Shown: positions 1-9,259, numbered from the stretch's first letter. The stretch is DNA of 64,000 bases from Stenotrophomonas humi (GCF_001431415.1 NZ_LDJI01000011.1:102230-166229), one strand, 5' to 3'. The notes: a model not told the origin generated them from the letters alone. Translations and numbers: made by a program.

Positions 1-35
1 CACAAGGCCCGCCGTTGGTGTCGCGTTGAAGGGGT

Positions 36-2510
36 TTACGCCGCCTGCTGCGGGCGCTGCTTGCCCGGCAGGTCGTAGTAGCCGGCCGAACGCAGCTCGT
101 GCGGATCGAAGTCGTCCACGGTGATCGTGTCCATGGTGAGCTCGCGCAGCTCTTCCAGCAGCTTGCGTTCGTCCTGCGTGATCACGCCTTCAGCCACGGC
201 CTCGTCCAGCTGGGCGGCGAAGGTCAGCGCCTCGATGCCCTTGGTCTTGAGTGCCTTGATGAACTTGCGCTCCACCGGTTCGGCCATGATCGCCTTGGAC
301 AGGTAGCTGTTGATGCGGCCACCCGGGTTGTTCTCGCACGGGGTCATGAACACGCCCTGGGCCAGGCGGTCGCGCGCTTCGTTCGGTGCCATCAGCGTGG
401 CAGCGACGCGGCGGCTCAAGCGGTCACCCGGTGCTTCGGCGCGACGGCCGAACGGGAAGATCAATGCCCACATCAGCCAGCCGATCGGACGGATCGGGAA
501 GTTGCGCAGCGCGGCCGACAGCGACTCCTCGATCTTGTGCGCGCTGTCGTGGAAGGCCCAGGCCAGCAGCGGCTGGTCAGCCTGCGGCGCGCCTTCATCG
601 TGGTAACGCTTGAGCATGGCGCTGGTCATGTAGATGTGGCTGAGCACATCACCCAGACGACCGGACAGCGATTCCTTGAACTTCAGCTTGCCGCCCAGCG
701 TCATCATCGAGATGTCGGCCATCAGCGCCAGGTTGGCCGAGTAGCGGTCCAGCTTGCGGAAGTAGCGGCGGGTGTAGGCATCGCCGGGAGCCGAGCCGAC
801 GCGCGCGCCGGTCAGGCCGAACCACAGCGAACGCACCGCGTTGGAGATGCCGAAGCGGACGTGCCCGAACAATGCCTGGTCGAACTCACGCAGGCCGGTC
901 TTGCGGTCTTCATCCTGCGCGGCCTTCATTTCCTTCAGCACCCACGGGTGGCAGAGGATCGCGCCCTGGCCGAAGATCAGCAGCGAGCGGGTCATGATGT
1001 TGGCGCCTTCCACCGTGATGGCGATCGGCGCAGCCTGCCAGTTGCGGCCGGCGAAGTTGCGCGGCCCCAGGATGATGCCCTTGCCGCCGATCACATCCAT
1101 CACATCGGAAATGACTTCGCGGCTCATGTTGGTGCAGTGGTACTTGGCGATGGCCGACGGCACCGACGGCACGTCACCACGGTCCACCGCCGCAGCGGTC
1201 GCCTGCGACAGCGCGCTGATCTTGTAAGCCTTGCCGCCGATTCGGGCCAGCGCTTCTTCCACGCCTTCGAAGCGGCCGACCGACAGGCCGAACTGCTTGC
1301 GGATGCGTGCATAGGCACCGGTCACCACCGCGCCTGCCTTGGCGCCGCCGGACGCGGTCGAGGGCAGGGTGATGGAGCGGCCCACGGCCAGGCATTCGTT
1401 GAGCATGTTCCAGCCCAGGCCACGCTTCTCGGCGCCGCCGATCAGCTGTTCCATCGGAATGAACACGTCCTTGCCGCGGATCGGGCCGTTCTGGAAGGTG
1501 GAGTTCAGCGGGAAGTGGCGGCGGCCGATTTCAACGCCGTCGGTGTCACGCGGCAGCAGCGCCAGGGTGATGCCGATGTCCTTGGTGTCGCCCAGCAGGC
1601 CGTCCGGGTCGTACATGCGGAATGCCATGCCGATCAGCGTGGCCACCGGTGCCAGGGTGATGTACCGCTTGTCGAAGGTGAGCTTCAGGCCCAGCACTTC
1701 CTCGCCCTTCCACATGCCCTTGCAGACGATGCCGAAGTCGGGAATCGAGGTGGCATCCGAACCGGCGAACGGGCCGGTCAGGCCGAAGCAGGGCACTTCC
1801 TGGCCGATGGCCAGACGCGGCAGGTAGTAATCCTTCTGTGCCTGCGTGCCATAGTGGTTGAGCAGTTCACCCGGGCCCAGCGAGTTGGGCACGCCGACGG
1901 TGGAACTGACCACGCTGGAAACCGAAGCCAGCTTCTGGATCACCTTGTGATGCGCCAGCGCGCTGAAACCCAGGCCGCCGTATTCCTTCGGAATGATCAT
2001 GCCGAAGAACTTGTTCTTCTTGATGAACTCCCACATCTCCGGCGGCAGGTCCGCGTGTACGTGGGTGATCTCGAAATCGTTGGTCATCGCGCACAGTGCT
2101 TCCACCGGGCCATCCAGGAAGGCCTGTTCCTCGGCGGTGAGCTGCGGCTTGGGGTAGTTGAGCAGGATGTTCCAGTCCGGGTCGCCGGTGAACAGCTCAC
2201 CTTCGAAACCGACCGAACCGGTTTCCAGTGCAATGCGCTCGGTCTTGGACAGCGGCGGCAGCACCTTGCGGAACACCCCCATGAACGGTGCGGTGATCAG
2301 CGGCTTGCGCAGGAACGGCAGCAGCACCGGTACGCTGACCAGCGCGAGGATGGTGACAGCCACGATGATCGCGGTCTGGTTGATGCCGGCGAACCAGCAG
2401 GCGACCAGCAGCGCCGCACTGGCCAGGGTCCAGACGACGAGCCGCATGCGGTGGTAGGCAACGAAAGCACCTACCAACAGCAGGGCCAGGAAGGGAACGA
2501 CAATGCTCAT
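36..2510 (-). CDS. fadE: Acyl-CoA dehydrogenase, FadE type
   Basis: Catalyses the first step of fatty-acid beta-oxidation, acyl-CoA to trans-2-enoyl-CoA with FAD. The 824-residue length matches the long membrane-associated FadE of gammaproteobacteria (about 815) rather than the ~380-residue soluble enzymes. Residues 1-70 contain two or three hydrophobic segments, followed by the dehydrogenase core (about 80-560) and the C-terminal DUF1974-like part typical of FadE. The ATG at 2510 overlaps the stop of the upstream hydrolase by four bases, so the two are translationally coupled. A divergent TetR gene lies beyond the hydrolase, which suggests acyl-CoA-responsive control. Family assignment is firm; substrate chain length cannot be read from sequence. 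Confidence 0.93.
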   Translation of the reverse strand: MSIVVPFLALLLVGAFVAYHRMRLVVWTLASAALLVACWFAGINQTAIIVAVTILALVSVPVLLPFLRKPLITAPFMGVFRKVLPPLSKTERIALETGSVGFEGELFTGDPDWNILLNYPKPQLTAEEQAFLDGPVEALCAMTNDFEITHVHADLPPEMWEFIKKNKFFGMIIPKEYGGLGFSALAHHKVIQKLASVSSVVSSTVGVPNSLGPGELLNHYGTQAQKDYYLPRLAIGQEVPCFGLTGPFAGSDATSIPDFGIVCKGMWKGEEVLGLKLTFDKRYITLAPVATLIGMAFRMYDPDGLLGDTKDIGITLALLPRDTDGVEIGRRHFPLNSTFQNGPIRGKDVFIPMEQLIGGAEKRGLGWNMLNECLAVGRSITLPSTASGGAKAGAVVTGAYARIRKQFGLSVGRFEGVEEALARIGGKAYKISALSQATAAAVDRGDVPSVPSAIAKYHCTNMSREVISDVMDVIGGKGIILGPRNFAGRNWQAAPIAITVEGANIMTRSLLIFGQGAILCHPWVLKEMKAAQDEDRKTGLREFDQALFGHVRFGISNAVRSLWFGLTGARVGSAPGDAYTRRYFRKLDRYSANLALMADISMMTLGGKLKFKESLSGRLGDVLSHIYMTSAMLKRYHDEGAPQADQPLLAWAFHDSAHKIEESLSAALRNFPIRPIGWLMWALIFPFGRRAEAPGDRLSRRVAATLMAPNEARDRLAQGVFMTPCENNPGGRINSYLSKAIMAEPVERKFIKALKTKGIEALTFAAQLDEAVAEGVITQDERKLLEELRELTMDTITVDDFDPHELRSAGYYDLPGKQRPQQAA

Positions 2511-3415
2511 TGACTTGCTCCGGTAACGTGCTCGGTTCGGGCGGACGCTGCAGCCGAAGGCAGGGCGTCCAGATAGTTCAACACGGCGGTGGTAAACGCG
2601 TTGTTGTCATCGCCGGCCACCATGTGCGTGGCTTCGGGCAGATGCACATGCTGCGCGTGCGGTACCAGCGTCATGAATTCTTCAACGGTCTGCGGTGAGA
2701 CCAGGTCACTGCGGCCGCCGCTGATCAGCAGCAACGGGCATTGCACGCGTCGCGCCGCGTCGGCAATGGCGTCCTGATGCTGCTCGCTGTCGCGCGCGAG
2801 TTCTTCGACCAGACGCGGGTCCCAGTGCCAGTTCCAGCGGCCATCGGCGGTAGGCCGCAGCAGGGCGCGCAACGAATCCTCGCTCTTGCGCGGACGGTGC
2901 GGCATATAGGCGGCAATGCTGTCGGCAGCAGTTTCCAGGGAAGCGAAGCCCTCCGGATGCGCGCTCATGAAAGCAAGGATGCGCTCGACGCCACGGGTTT
3001 CCCAGCGCGGGGTGATGTCCACCAGCACCATCGCCGAGAACAGGCCGGGCCAGCGTGATTCGGCCATCAGCCCGAACAGGCCGCCCATCGAGGCAGCGAC
3101 CAGCACGGGCGGGCTGCGCAGTTCACCGGCAACGACGATCAGGTCATCGGTGAACTGGTCGCCGTGATAGGCCAGCTCGGCCGCGTTCCAGTCAGAGTCG
3201 CCATGACCACGTGCGTCGTAGCTGAGCGTGGCATGGCCGGCTGCCGCCATGGCTTCAGCGGTTGTCGTCCAGGCACCTCGTGTCTGGCCAAAGCCGTGGG
3301 CGAACAGGATCGGGGGTCGTTTGCCGGCAGACCGGGTAGCCGCCAGCCTCGCGCCATTCGCACCTTCTAGAGGGAGATCTTCACTACGCATGGGTAAAGA
3401 GGAGGTGGAAGCCAT
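2507..3415 (-). CDS. Alpha/beta hydrolase
   Basis: Serine hydrolase fold of 302 residues. Visible are the oxyanion segment HGFGQTRGAW near residue 40, a nucleophile elbow AASMGG near residue 109 (Ala replaces the usual first Gly), and a C-terminal catalytic His in EATHMV. It overlaps fadE by four bases, forming a hydrolase-fadE operon divergent from a TetR regulator. A role on acyl esters or thioesters in lipid breakdown is inference from context. The start is uncertain: ATG 3415 lies inside a palindrome that looks like the TetR operator, and ATG 3391 (eight residues shorter) is an alternative; neither has a good ribosome-binding site. Confidence 0.85.
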   Translation of the reverse strand: MASTSSLPMRSEDLPLEGANGARLAATRSAGKRPPILFAHGFGQTRGAWTTTAEAMAAAGHATLSYDARGHGDSDWNAAELAYHGDQFTDDLIVVAGELRSPPVLVAASMGGLFGLMAESRWPGLFSAMVLVDITPRWETRGVERILAFMSAHPEGFASLETAADSIAAYMPHRPRKSEDSLRALLRPTADGRWNWHWDPRLVEELARDSEQHQDAIADAARRVQCPLLLISGGRSDLVSPQTVEEFMTLVPHAQHVHLPEATHMVAGDDNNAFTTAVLNYLDALPSAAASARTEHVTGASQ

Positions 3416-3429
3416 ACGCGATGGTATGG
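3412..3429. promoter_or_regulatory. Candidate TetR operator, copy 1
   Basis: Palindrome CCATAC-N6-GTATGG (spacer GCGATG) in the divergent region between the hydrolase and tetR genes, overlapping the possible hydrolase start at 3415. It matches a second palindrome with the same geometry 36 bp away. Confidence 0.55.
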
Positions 3430-3447
3430 AATGCCGTCAGGCGCTGT

Positions 3448-3465
3448 CAATACTCACCGGTATGG
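3448..3465. promoter_or_regulatory. Candidate TetR operator, copy 2
   Basis: CAATAC-N6-GTATGG (spacer TCACCG), five of six left-arm bases identical to copy 1, with centres 36 bp apart. The GTATGG half-site appears again at 3564-3569, just upstream of tetR. Spacing and similarity suggest a tandem operator for the divergent regulator; the binding itself is inference. Confidence 0.55.
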
Positions 3466-3580
3466 AAGCGTCGAGGTAAGTCCCGGTGGGGCGTGCCGCG
3501 TGCTCTCGCAGCAGCACCCGGCATGGCTTTTCGCCACCTGCATACTGCAACCAGTCCCCGCCGTATGGTTAAATCTGCGC

Positions 3581-4183
3581 ATGAACGACACAGCAGCTTC
3601 ACCTGCGGAGAACCGCAGCGGACGACATAGCCGCCTGAGCGCGGATGATTGGGCGCAGGCGGCCCTGGATCTGGTGGCCGAGCAGGGCGTGGGCGCAGTG
3701 GCGGTGGAGCCACTGGCCCGTCGTCTTGGTGTCACCAAGGGCAGCTTCTATTGGCATTTCCCGTCGCGCGACGCATTGCTGCAGGCGGCGCTGGAGCGCT
3801 GGGAACTGGTCGAACAACAACAGGTCTTCGGCAGCCTTGAAGAAGTACCGGATCCGCGTACGCGTCTGCGCGCGTTGTTCCAGTTGGTGGCACACGAAGT
3901 CACCCCGCATGTGATCTACAGCGAGCTGCTCAAGGCGCTGGACAATCCGATGGTGCGGCCGGTCATCGACCGCGTGTCGCAGCGGCGCATGGAATACCTG
4001 ATCGCCTCTTTCCGCCAGGCTGGGCTGAGTTCAACCGACTCGCGCCACCGCGCACGACTGGCATACGCGGCCTATGTCGGCTTCCTGCAGTTGTCACTGC
4101 AACTGCAGCAGCCCAAGCAGGCCCGGGAGGATTTCGAGGCGTACGTCGAGCACGTGATCGAGACATTGATACCGAACGGTTGA
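3581..4183 (+). CDS. TetR/AcrR family transcriptional regulator
   Basis: 200-residue one-component regulator. The N-terminal helix-turn-helix is clear: LSADDWAQAALDLVAEQGVG, then RRLGVTKGSFYWHFPSRDAL, where GSFYWHF is the classic TetR recognition-helix region. The C-terminal half is the ligand-binding helical domain. An open frame extends to 3431, but ATG 3581 starts directly before the HTH and gives a normal TetR length. It is divergent from hydrolase-fadE; two matching palindromes in between suggest it represses that operon and probably itself, with a fatty acyl ligand. The ligand is inference. Confidence 0.88.
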   Translation: MNDTAASPAENRSGRHSRLSADDWAQAALDLVAEQGVGAVAVEPLARRLGVTKGSFYWHFPSRDALLQAALERWELVEQQQVFGSLEEVPDPRTRLRALFQLVAHEVTPHVIYSELLKALDNPMVRPVIDRVSQRRMEYLIASFRQAGLSSTDSRHRARLAYAAYVGFLQLSLQLQQPKQAREDFEAYVEHVIETLIPNG

Positions 4184-4201
4184 GTGGATCGAGCACAGGA
4201 A

Positions 4202-4227
4202 AAAAGGCCGCAGCGATGCGGCCTTTT
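4202..4227 (+). terminator. Rho-independent terminator after tetR
   Basis: Ten-base arms AAAAGGCCGC / GCGGCCTTTT with a six-base loop, ending in TTTTCTG, 19 bases after the tetR stop. Confidence 0.8.
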
Positions 4228-4249
4228 CTGTGTGTCGGTTTTCATTTGA

Positions 4250-4282
4250 AGCAGAAAAAACCACGGCCCCGAAGGGCCGTGG
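4250..4282 (-). terminator. Rho-independent terminator after the TonB receptor
   Basis: Nine-base arms CCACGGCCC / GGGCCGTGG with loop CGAA, followed on the minus strand by a run of six T, about 28 bases past the receptor stop codon. Confidence 0.85.
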
Positions 4283-4310
4283 TCTGTTTCCGGGTACTAC
4301 CTGGCTACGA

Positions 4311-7151
4311 TCAGAACTTCTGGTTGTAGCGCATGTAGAAGAAGCGGCCCGGGATTTCGTACTGCGGGTCGAACGAGTTGGCGAAGGTGGTGTAAGCCTT
4401 CGGCGGATCGCGGTCGAACGCATTGTTCACGCCGACGGTGATCTGACCGTTCCACGGCGTCTTCCAGTAGGCGCTCAGGTCGGTGTAGGTCACGCTCGGG
4501 ATGTGGCGCTGCGGATCAGGCTTGTTGCCACGGCCGATGTGATCCGGATCCGAGCACAGGCGGCCGAAGTTGCCGTTCACACCGCCGGTGTAGTTCGAAC
4601 CGGTGCAGTTCTCGACCTGGCTGGAGTAGTAACGGGCCGACGCGGTTGCGCCGAAGTCACCCAGCTGCCAGGCAACCAGCAGGTTGGAACGGATACGCCA
4701 GTAGTTGTCGCGGCTCAGGTAGTTGCCGACGCGGTTGTAGCCTTCGGTCACCGGATCTTCGATGGTGTAGCTGGAGTTGTAGGTGCTGTCCCAGACGAAG
4801 TTGAAGCTGCCGAAACGGGTATCCGGCAGGCGGTAACCGACCGTGAAGTCCCAGCCTTCCACTTCCATGGTGCCCACGTTGTTCGGCACGGCCAGCATGT
4901 TGGAGATCTGCCCAGTGTTGTCACGGGTGATCATGTTGCAGATGGCGCCCACGCCCTGCGTGTAGCAGGCGTCCAGCATCTGCTGGGCGGTCTGGGCGTA
5001 GATGGCGTCTTCGACCTTGATGTTCCACCAGTCGAGCGAGATGTCCAGACCCTGCACGAAGCTCGGGCTGTACACGAAGCCCAAGGTCTTGGAGACCGAG
5101 GTTTCCGGGCCCAGGTTGGTGTTGCCACCGACCGTGGTGCGGATCTGCGGGTTGGACTGCGTGTACGCCGGCACGCCAGCGCAGCTTGCCGGAGGCGTGT
5201 TCGCGTCGCTGCCGATGACGCCGGCGCACGGATCGGCGACGTCTTCAAAGGTGTCGCTCACGCCCGAGAACAGTTCGTTGATCGACGGAGCACGGAAGCC
5301 CTGCGACCAGTTACCACGTACCATCAGGTCGTTGATCGGCTTCCAGCGGAACCCGAACTTGCTGTTGACGGTGTTGCCGAAGTTGCTGTAATCGGAGATG
5401 CGGCTTGCCACGCTGAAGTCCAGCAGCTGCGCGCCGGTCACGCCGGACAACAGCGGGATTGCCAGTTCCAGGTAGGCTTCGTCGAGCTTGTAGCCACCTG
5501 CAGTAGCGGTACGCGAGTTGCCGGTGGTGTCGCCGGAGTTGATCAGGCCGTCCGGATCATCGAAGCCCGATTCGTCACGGCGCTCAACGCCCGCCGAGAA
5601 GGCGAACGCGCCGCCCGGCAGATCGAACAGCTCACCGCCGATGTTGGCGTAATAGGTCTTCTGCTCATAACCGTAGACATCGTGCGCGGTGAAGCCAGCG
5701 TACTTGATCATGTCCGGGGTGAGCGAGCCAGCGCCGCTCAGCATGTTCATCGGTACGCAGCCGTCGATCACGTTGCCGGCGGTTCCGCAGCGTGCAACAC
5801 CGCCGCCATCAACGAAGGACGGGCCCAGTGCATTGCGCAGCGCGGAGATGTTGAAGAAGCCGGTGGTGATGTCGGTCTGGTCGTTCTTGCCGTAGAACAT
5901 ACCGGCTTCCCAGTTCCAGAAGCGGCTGCCGACTTCAAAGTCACCTTCGAACGCGCCGTTGAACCCGTAGGTCTTCACGTTCTGCTTGTAGATACGACCA
6001 CCGGTCTCCATCGCACGGTACTGGATGTAGTCGATGTCGCGGCCGGTTTCGTTGTAAACGTTGTCCTTGCTGATGACGATGTTGGCGCCATTGGTGCCCG
6101 GCGCGGCGCGACCCAGCACGATCGGCATCGCTGCCAGGATCTGCTCGGACTTACGCTCGTTGTAGGTCACGGTGGTCTTGAAGCGGACATTGTCGGTGAT
6201 CGACAGGCCGGCATCGGCGAACAGCGAGGTGCGCTCCTGCGGGGTGACCAGCAGGTTGCCCGGAGCGTGATTGAAACTGTCAGCCGCGGTGTACGGACGC
6301 CAGGTGGCGCCACCGTTGCCGGTTATGAAGTAGCCTGCAGCGCCGTTCGGTCGGGTGGATTCGAACTTCGGTGAGCCGTCAGCATTGGTGCCGGTCTGGG
6401 CGTAGTAGCCAAAGCGGCCGTCCGGGGTGGTGCTGCTGTTGCCGGTATTCGGCAGCGAGTTGAAGGCCGGTACTGCGGAGATCGCACGATCACCTGCCCA
6501 CACCGGATCTTCCTTCACGTAGCCGACGCCAACGGTGGCATGCCAGCGATCACCGCTGGAACCGATGGTGAAGTCGTAGGACTCGCGGCCGCCATCGCCC
6601 TTGTCGAACTGGCCGTAATAGGCATTGGCTTCGGCGCCGTCGAAGTTCTGGCGCAGGATGATGTTGACGACACCGGCGATCGCGTCGGAACCATAGATGG
6701 TCGAGGCGCCGTCCTTCAGGACCTCAATGCGCTCAACTGCAGCGGTCGGAATGGTGTTGAGATCGACTGCACCACCCAGGCCCGTGCCACCGACCCAGCG
6801 GCGGCCGTTGACCAGCACCAGCGTGCGGCTGGAACCCAAGTTGCGCAGATTGACGCGGGTTTCGCCGTTGCCACCATTGTTGTAGGTGCTGTTGAGGCTG
6901 GAACCGTTGGTGCTGATGTTCTGGATGATGTCGCCGATCGAGGTCTGGCCCTGGGCCTGGATCTGTTCGCGGCTCATGGTGAAGACGGGCTGCGAAGTCT
7001 CGACGTCGGCGCGCTTGATGCGCGAGCCGGTGACTTCAATCTTGTCCAGGGTCTGGGTGCTGTCCTGGGCGAACGCGGCACCAGCCGGGAGCACGCTGGC
7101 GGCAAGCGCGATGACGACTGCGTCGCGCAGCTTGTTGGTCCTGCAATTCAT
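4311..7151 (-). CDS. TonB-dependent outer-membrane receptor
   Basis: 946-residue active-transport barrel of the outer membrane, energised by TonB. ATG 7151 is preferred over an upstream in-frame start at 7226 because it begins a clean signal peptide (MNCRTNKLRDAVVIALAASV...AFA) and follows a GAGAGAGA ribosome-binding stretch. After the signal come a TonB-box-like segment (TLDKIEVTGSRIKR), the plug domain (about 45-165, with LVNGRRWVGG and IEVLKDGASTIYGSDAIAGVVNI), and a barrel ending in aromatic Phe (YNQKF). The RIKRADVE plug type is common among large Xanthomonas receptors; the substrate is unknown. No iron-regulatory site is seen upstream, so nutrient rather than iron uptake is plausible. 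Confidence 0.92.
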   Translation of the reverse strand: MNCRTNKLRDAVVIALAASVLPAGAAFAQDSTQTLDKIEVTGSRIKRADVETSQPVFTMSREQIQAQGQTSIGDIIQNISTNGSSLNSTYNNGGNGETRVNLRNLGSSRTLVLVNGRRWVGGTGLGGAVDLNTIPTAAVERIEVLKDGASTIYGSDAIAGVVNIILRQNFDGAEANAYYGQFDKGDGGRESYDFTIGSSGDRWHATVGVGYVKEDPVWAGDRAISAVPAFNSLPNTGNSSTTPDGRFGYYAQTGTNADGSPKFESTRPNGAAGYFITGNGGATWRPYTAADSFNHAPGNLLVTPQERTSLFADAGLSITDNVRFKTTVTYNERKSEQILAAMPIVLGRAAPGTNGANIVISKDNVYNETGRDIDYIQYRAMETGGRIYKQNVKTYGFNGAFEGDFEVGSRFWNWEAGMFYGKNDQTDITTGFFNISALRNALGPSFVDGGGVARCGTAGNVIDGCVPMNMLSGAGSLTPDMIKYAGFTAHDVYGYEQKTYYANIGGELFDLPGGAFAFSAGVERRDESGFDDPDGLINSGDTTGNSRTATAGGYKLDEAYLELAIPLLSGVTGAQLLDFSVASRISDYSNFGNTVNSKFGFRWKPINDLMVRGNWSQGFRAPSINELFSGVSDTFEDVADPCAGVIGSDANTPPASCAGVPAYTQSNPQIRTTVGGNTNLGPETSVSKTLGFVYSPSFVQGLDISLDWWNIKVEDAIYAQTAQQMLDACYTQGVGAICNMITRDNTGQISNMLAVPNNVGTMEVEGWDFTVGYRLPDTRFGSFNFVWDSTYNSSYTIEDPVTEGYNRVGNYLSRDNYWRIRSNLLVAWQLGDFGATASARYYSSQVENCTGSNYTGGVNGNFGRLCSDPDHIGRGNKPDPQRHIPSVTYTDLSAYWKTPWNGQITVGVNNAFDRDPPKAYTTFANSFDPQYEIPGRFFYMRYNQKF

Positions 7152-7340
7152 TGGGTTCTCTCTCTCTGCCAAGTGGACTTGGTACATCCGGGTATGGCCT
7201 CGGGCGGGTTCGAAAGGCGAACCCAAAGCTCAAGGCTGAGACCGATAGTACTTGCGACTGCAAATAAATTAAAGATTGGTTAATGATTGGGAAAAATTAC
7301 ATCAAAATCGGCAAAGGCTTGATTTGACTCGCAGAAATGC

Positions 7341-7364
7341 AAAACGCCCCGGAAGGGGCGTTTT
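7341..7364 (-). terminator. Rho-independent terminator
   Basis: Ten-base arms AAAACGCCCC / GGGGCGTTTT with a GGAA loop, 25 bases past the stop of the downstream-oriented secreted protein gene at 7389. It separates that gene from the TonB receptor, which therefore has its own promoter in the AT-rich stretch 7240-7330. Confidence 0.85.
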
Positions 7365-7388
7365 CGGATGCTCACTTAGTAATTTCTA

Positions 7389-8246
7389 TTACAGGTCCTG
7401 CTCGTAACGGACGTAAGGGATTGCGCCGTCGTCGTTGCTTTCGTTACGGGGGGAGAACGGGTTCTTGCCGCGGGTGATGACGTTTTCGGCGCCGACGGTC
7501 AGCTGGCCGCTCCACGGGGTGCGCCAGGTGATGCCCAAGCCAAGGCCTTCCCACTTGCCGCTGCTGCCGGGGGCGTCGACGACGCGGCCGATGACGTTGG
7601 CGCTGAAGGGGCCGTAGCCACCGCCCACACTCAGACTTTTGCTGTCCCACTGGTCAACGATTGCCGGTGAGGCATCGCTGAGCGGGACCAGGCGTGCCTT
7701 GGCGTAGGTGCCGCCAATGGAAACGAAGCCTTCGCGGCCGATGTTCTTCTGGCCGAACACGGTCAGGTCGTTCTGCTCCATGCGCGCGGTGCCGGCCTTG
7801 TTGCCGCCGGCCAGCCATGCAGGAAGGGTGTCGCGGCCGGTGCCGGCGGTAATGCCGACGCGTCCGCCCGGACGGTTGAACGCGGTGGTGGCCGAGATGT
7901 GGCGGCCATCGTTGTCGTCGTCATCGCCCAGACTGGCGAGCATGCAATGGCTGGCCAGTCCGCCGATGCTGGTGCCACGGCTGCTGTTGCAGAGCAGGCC
8001 CAGCGAATCGCCGGAAGACAGGCCGAAAGCGGCGTCCAGGGAGCTGCGGCCGAAGTTCCAGCGGGCGCCGGCGCGTTGCTCGCCGGTCGGCTCCAGATAA
8101 AGGAGTGCTTCGACCTTGCCGCTGCCACGGTTCCAGACCGGAATGACGGTGCTGTCCGCCGATATCGGCTTGCTCTGTGCATGCGCACCCGTGATCGCGC
8201 TCAAGGCGATCATCAAGGCAAGCGGTAGGCGCAAGAAGGCGTTCAT
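7389..8246 (-). CDS. Secreted barrel-like protein with receptor-like C-terminus
   Basis: 285-residue protein that I cannot assign to a named family. It starts with a clear signal peptide (cleavage near residue 23, AHA-QSKPI). The mature part is rich in alternating Gly/aromatic/hydrophobic strands, e.g. SVGGGYGPFSANVIG and WEGLGLGITWRTPW. The last ~50 residues (TWRTPWSGQLTVGAENVITR...IPYVRYEQDL) resemble the end of the neighbouring TonB receptor (YWKTPWNGQITVGVNNAFDR...FFYMRYNQKF). This suggests an outer-membrane beta-barrel or a degenerate receptor derivative. It lies behind its own terminator. Function unknown. Confidence 0.75.
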   Translation of the reverse strand: MNAFLRLPLALMIALSAITGAHAQSKPISADSTVIPVWNRGSGKVEALLYLEPTGEQRAGARWNFGRSSLDAAFGLSSGDSLGLLCNSSRGTSIGGLASHCMLASLGDDDDNDGRHISATTAFNRPGGRVGITAGTGRDTLPAWLAGGNKAGTARMEQNDLTVFGQKNIGREGFVSIGGTYAKARLVPLSDASPAIVDQWDSKSLSVGGGYGPFSANVIGRVVDAPGSSGKWEGLGLGITWRTPWSGQLTVGAENVITRGKNPFSPRNESNDDGAIPYVRYEQDL

Positions 8247-8365
8247 GGACTCAATCAGACCCGATACGCGCCAGGAAGTTCCCGGCGCATGAGGATTTGA
8301 TCGTATGTCGTTTATGGTTTCTTAACAAGTGGTCGCCCTCCCCAGAACGCAACTCGCTAGATCCG

Positions 8366-9259
8366 TCACTGCAGCCGCTCGGGAGCGGGCTGATTGGCCG
8401 GTGTGGACGCAAACAATACGCCGAAATCAGTCAAAGGGAAGTGATATTCCTGGCCGCAGAATTCGCAGCGGACGTCCACCTGGCCGGTGGCTTCGGCTGC
8501 CGCCCGGGCTTCTTCCTCGCCCAGCGACTGGAGCATCGAGCGCACCCGCTCATGCGAGCAGGAGCAGCCAAAGCGCAGCGGCTTGTCGCCCATCAGTTCC
8601 GGGTGTTCTTCATGGAACAGGCGGTGCAGCAGTTCGCTGCCGGGCAGTGCCAGCAGTTCCTCGTGCCCAAGGGTGTCGAACAGGGCGCCGATGCGGACCC
8701 AGCCGTCTTCGTCGCCGCTATCGCCTGGCAGCTTCTGCAGCAGCAGGCCGGCGGCGTGTTCGCCATCGCAGGTCAGCAGCAGGCGGGTCGGGAGCTGCTC
8801 GGAATGACGGAAATAGTCTTCGAAGGCCTCATCCAGGCTGTCACCGGTCAGGTTGACCAGGCTCTGGTAGCGCTGCGGTTCGCGCGGGTCCAGGCCCGGA
8901 TTCTCGATGGTGATGGCGAGCAGGGCGCCTTCACCCAGTGCCTGCAGCGACGGCGGGGCATCTTCGCCGTCGGCCAGCTGCACGATGCCGCGCAGGGTGC
9001 CGGCGGAGGTGCATTCGGCGAACAGCGCCCGCAGTGCCGAGGCGCTGCGCAGCTGGATCGACAGGCGGCCATCGACCTTGGTGTGGCCGGTGAACAGCGC
9101 CGAGGCCACGGTGGCCTCGCCGAGCAGGCGCGTGGCCGCGGCCGGGTAGTGGCCGTGGGACAGGATTTCGCGCCAGCTTTCGCTCAAACGGACATGGACG
9201 CCACGCACACCGGCGTCGGGCAGGAGGAAGCGGACAAGGAGGTCGGACGTATCAGTCAT
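8366..9259 (-). CDS. hslO: Hsp33 redox-regulated chaperone
   Basis: Cytoplasmic holdase chaperone activated by oxidation. 297 residues, the expected family length. The C-terminal zinc/redox switch is intact: CSC at residues 232-234 and CEFC at 265-268, giving the CxC-X30-CxxC arrangement. The longer frame upstream to 9544 has no Hsp33 sequence and runs antisense through mtgA, so the start is set at ATG 9259 (MTDTSDLL); ATG 9268, three codons earlier, is also possible. It is divergent from mtgA. No heat-shock promoter could be pinned down by eye. Confidence 0.95.
   Translation of the reverse strand: MTDTSDLLVRFLLPDAGVRGVHVRLSESWREILSHGHYPAAATRLLGEATVASALFTGHTKVDGRLSIQLRSASALRALFAECTSAGTLRGIVQLADGEDAPPSLQALGEGALLAITIENPGLDPREPQRYQSLVNLTGDSLDEAFEDYFRHSEQLPTRLLLTCDGEHAAGLLLQKLPGDSGDEDGWVRIGALFDTLGHEELLALPGSELLHRLFHEEHPELMGDKPLRFGCSCSHERVRSMLQSLGEEEARAAAEATGQVDVRCEFCGQEYHFPLTDFGVLFASTPANQPAPERLQ

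Noticed and set aside
99..2513. 804-codon open frame on the plus strand opposite fadE
   Set aside because: Antisense shadow caused by high GC; rich in Arg/His/Gln without any domain, while fadE on the other strand is unmistakable.
4230..6374. 714-codon plus-strand frame opposite the TonB receptor
   Set aside because: Antisense of a well-conserved receptor; composition (Val/Ala/Arg) is that of complement frames and no motif is seen.
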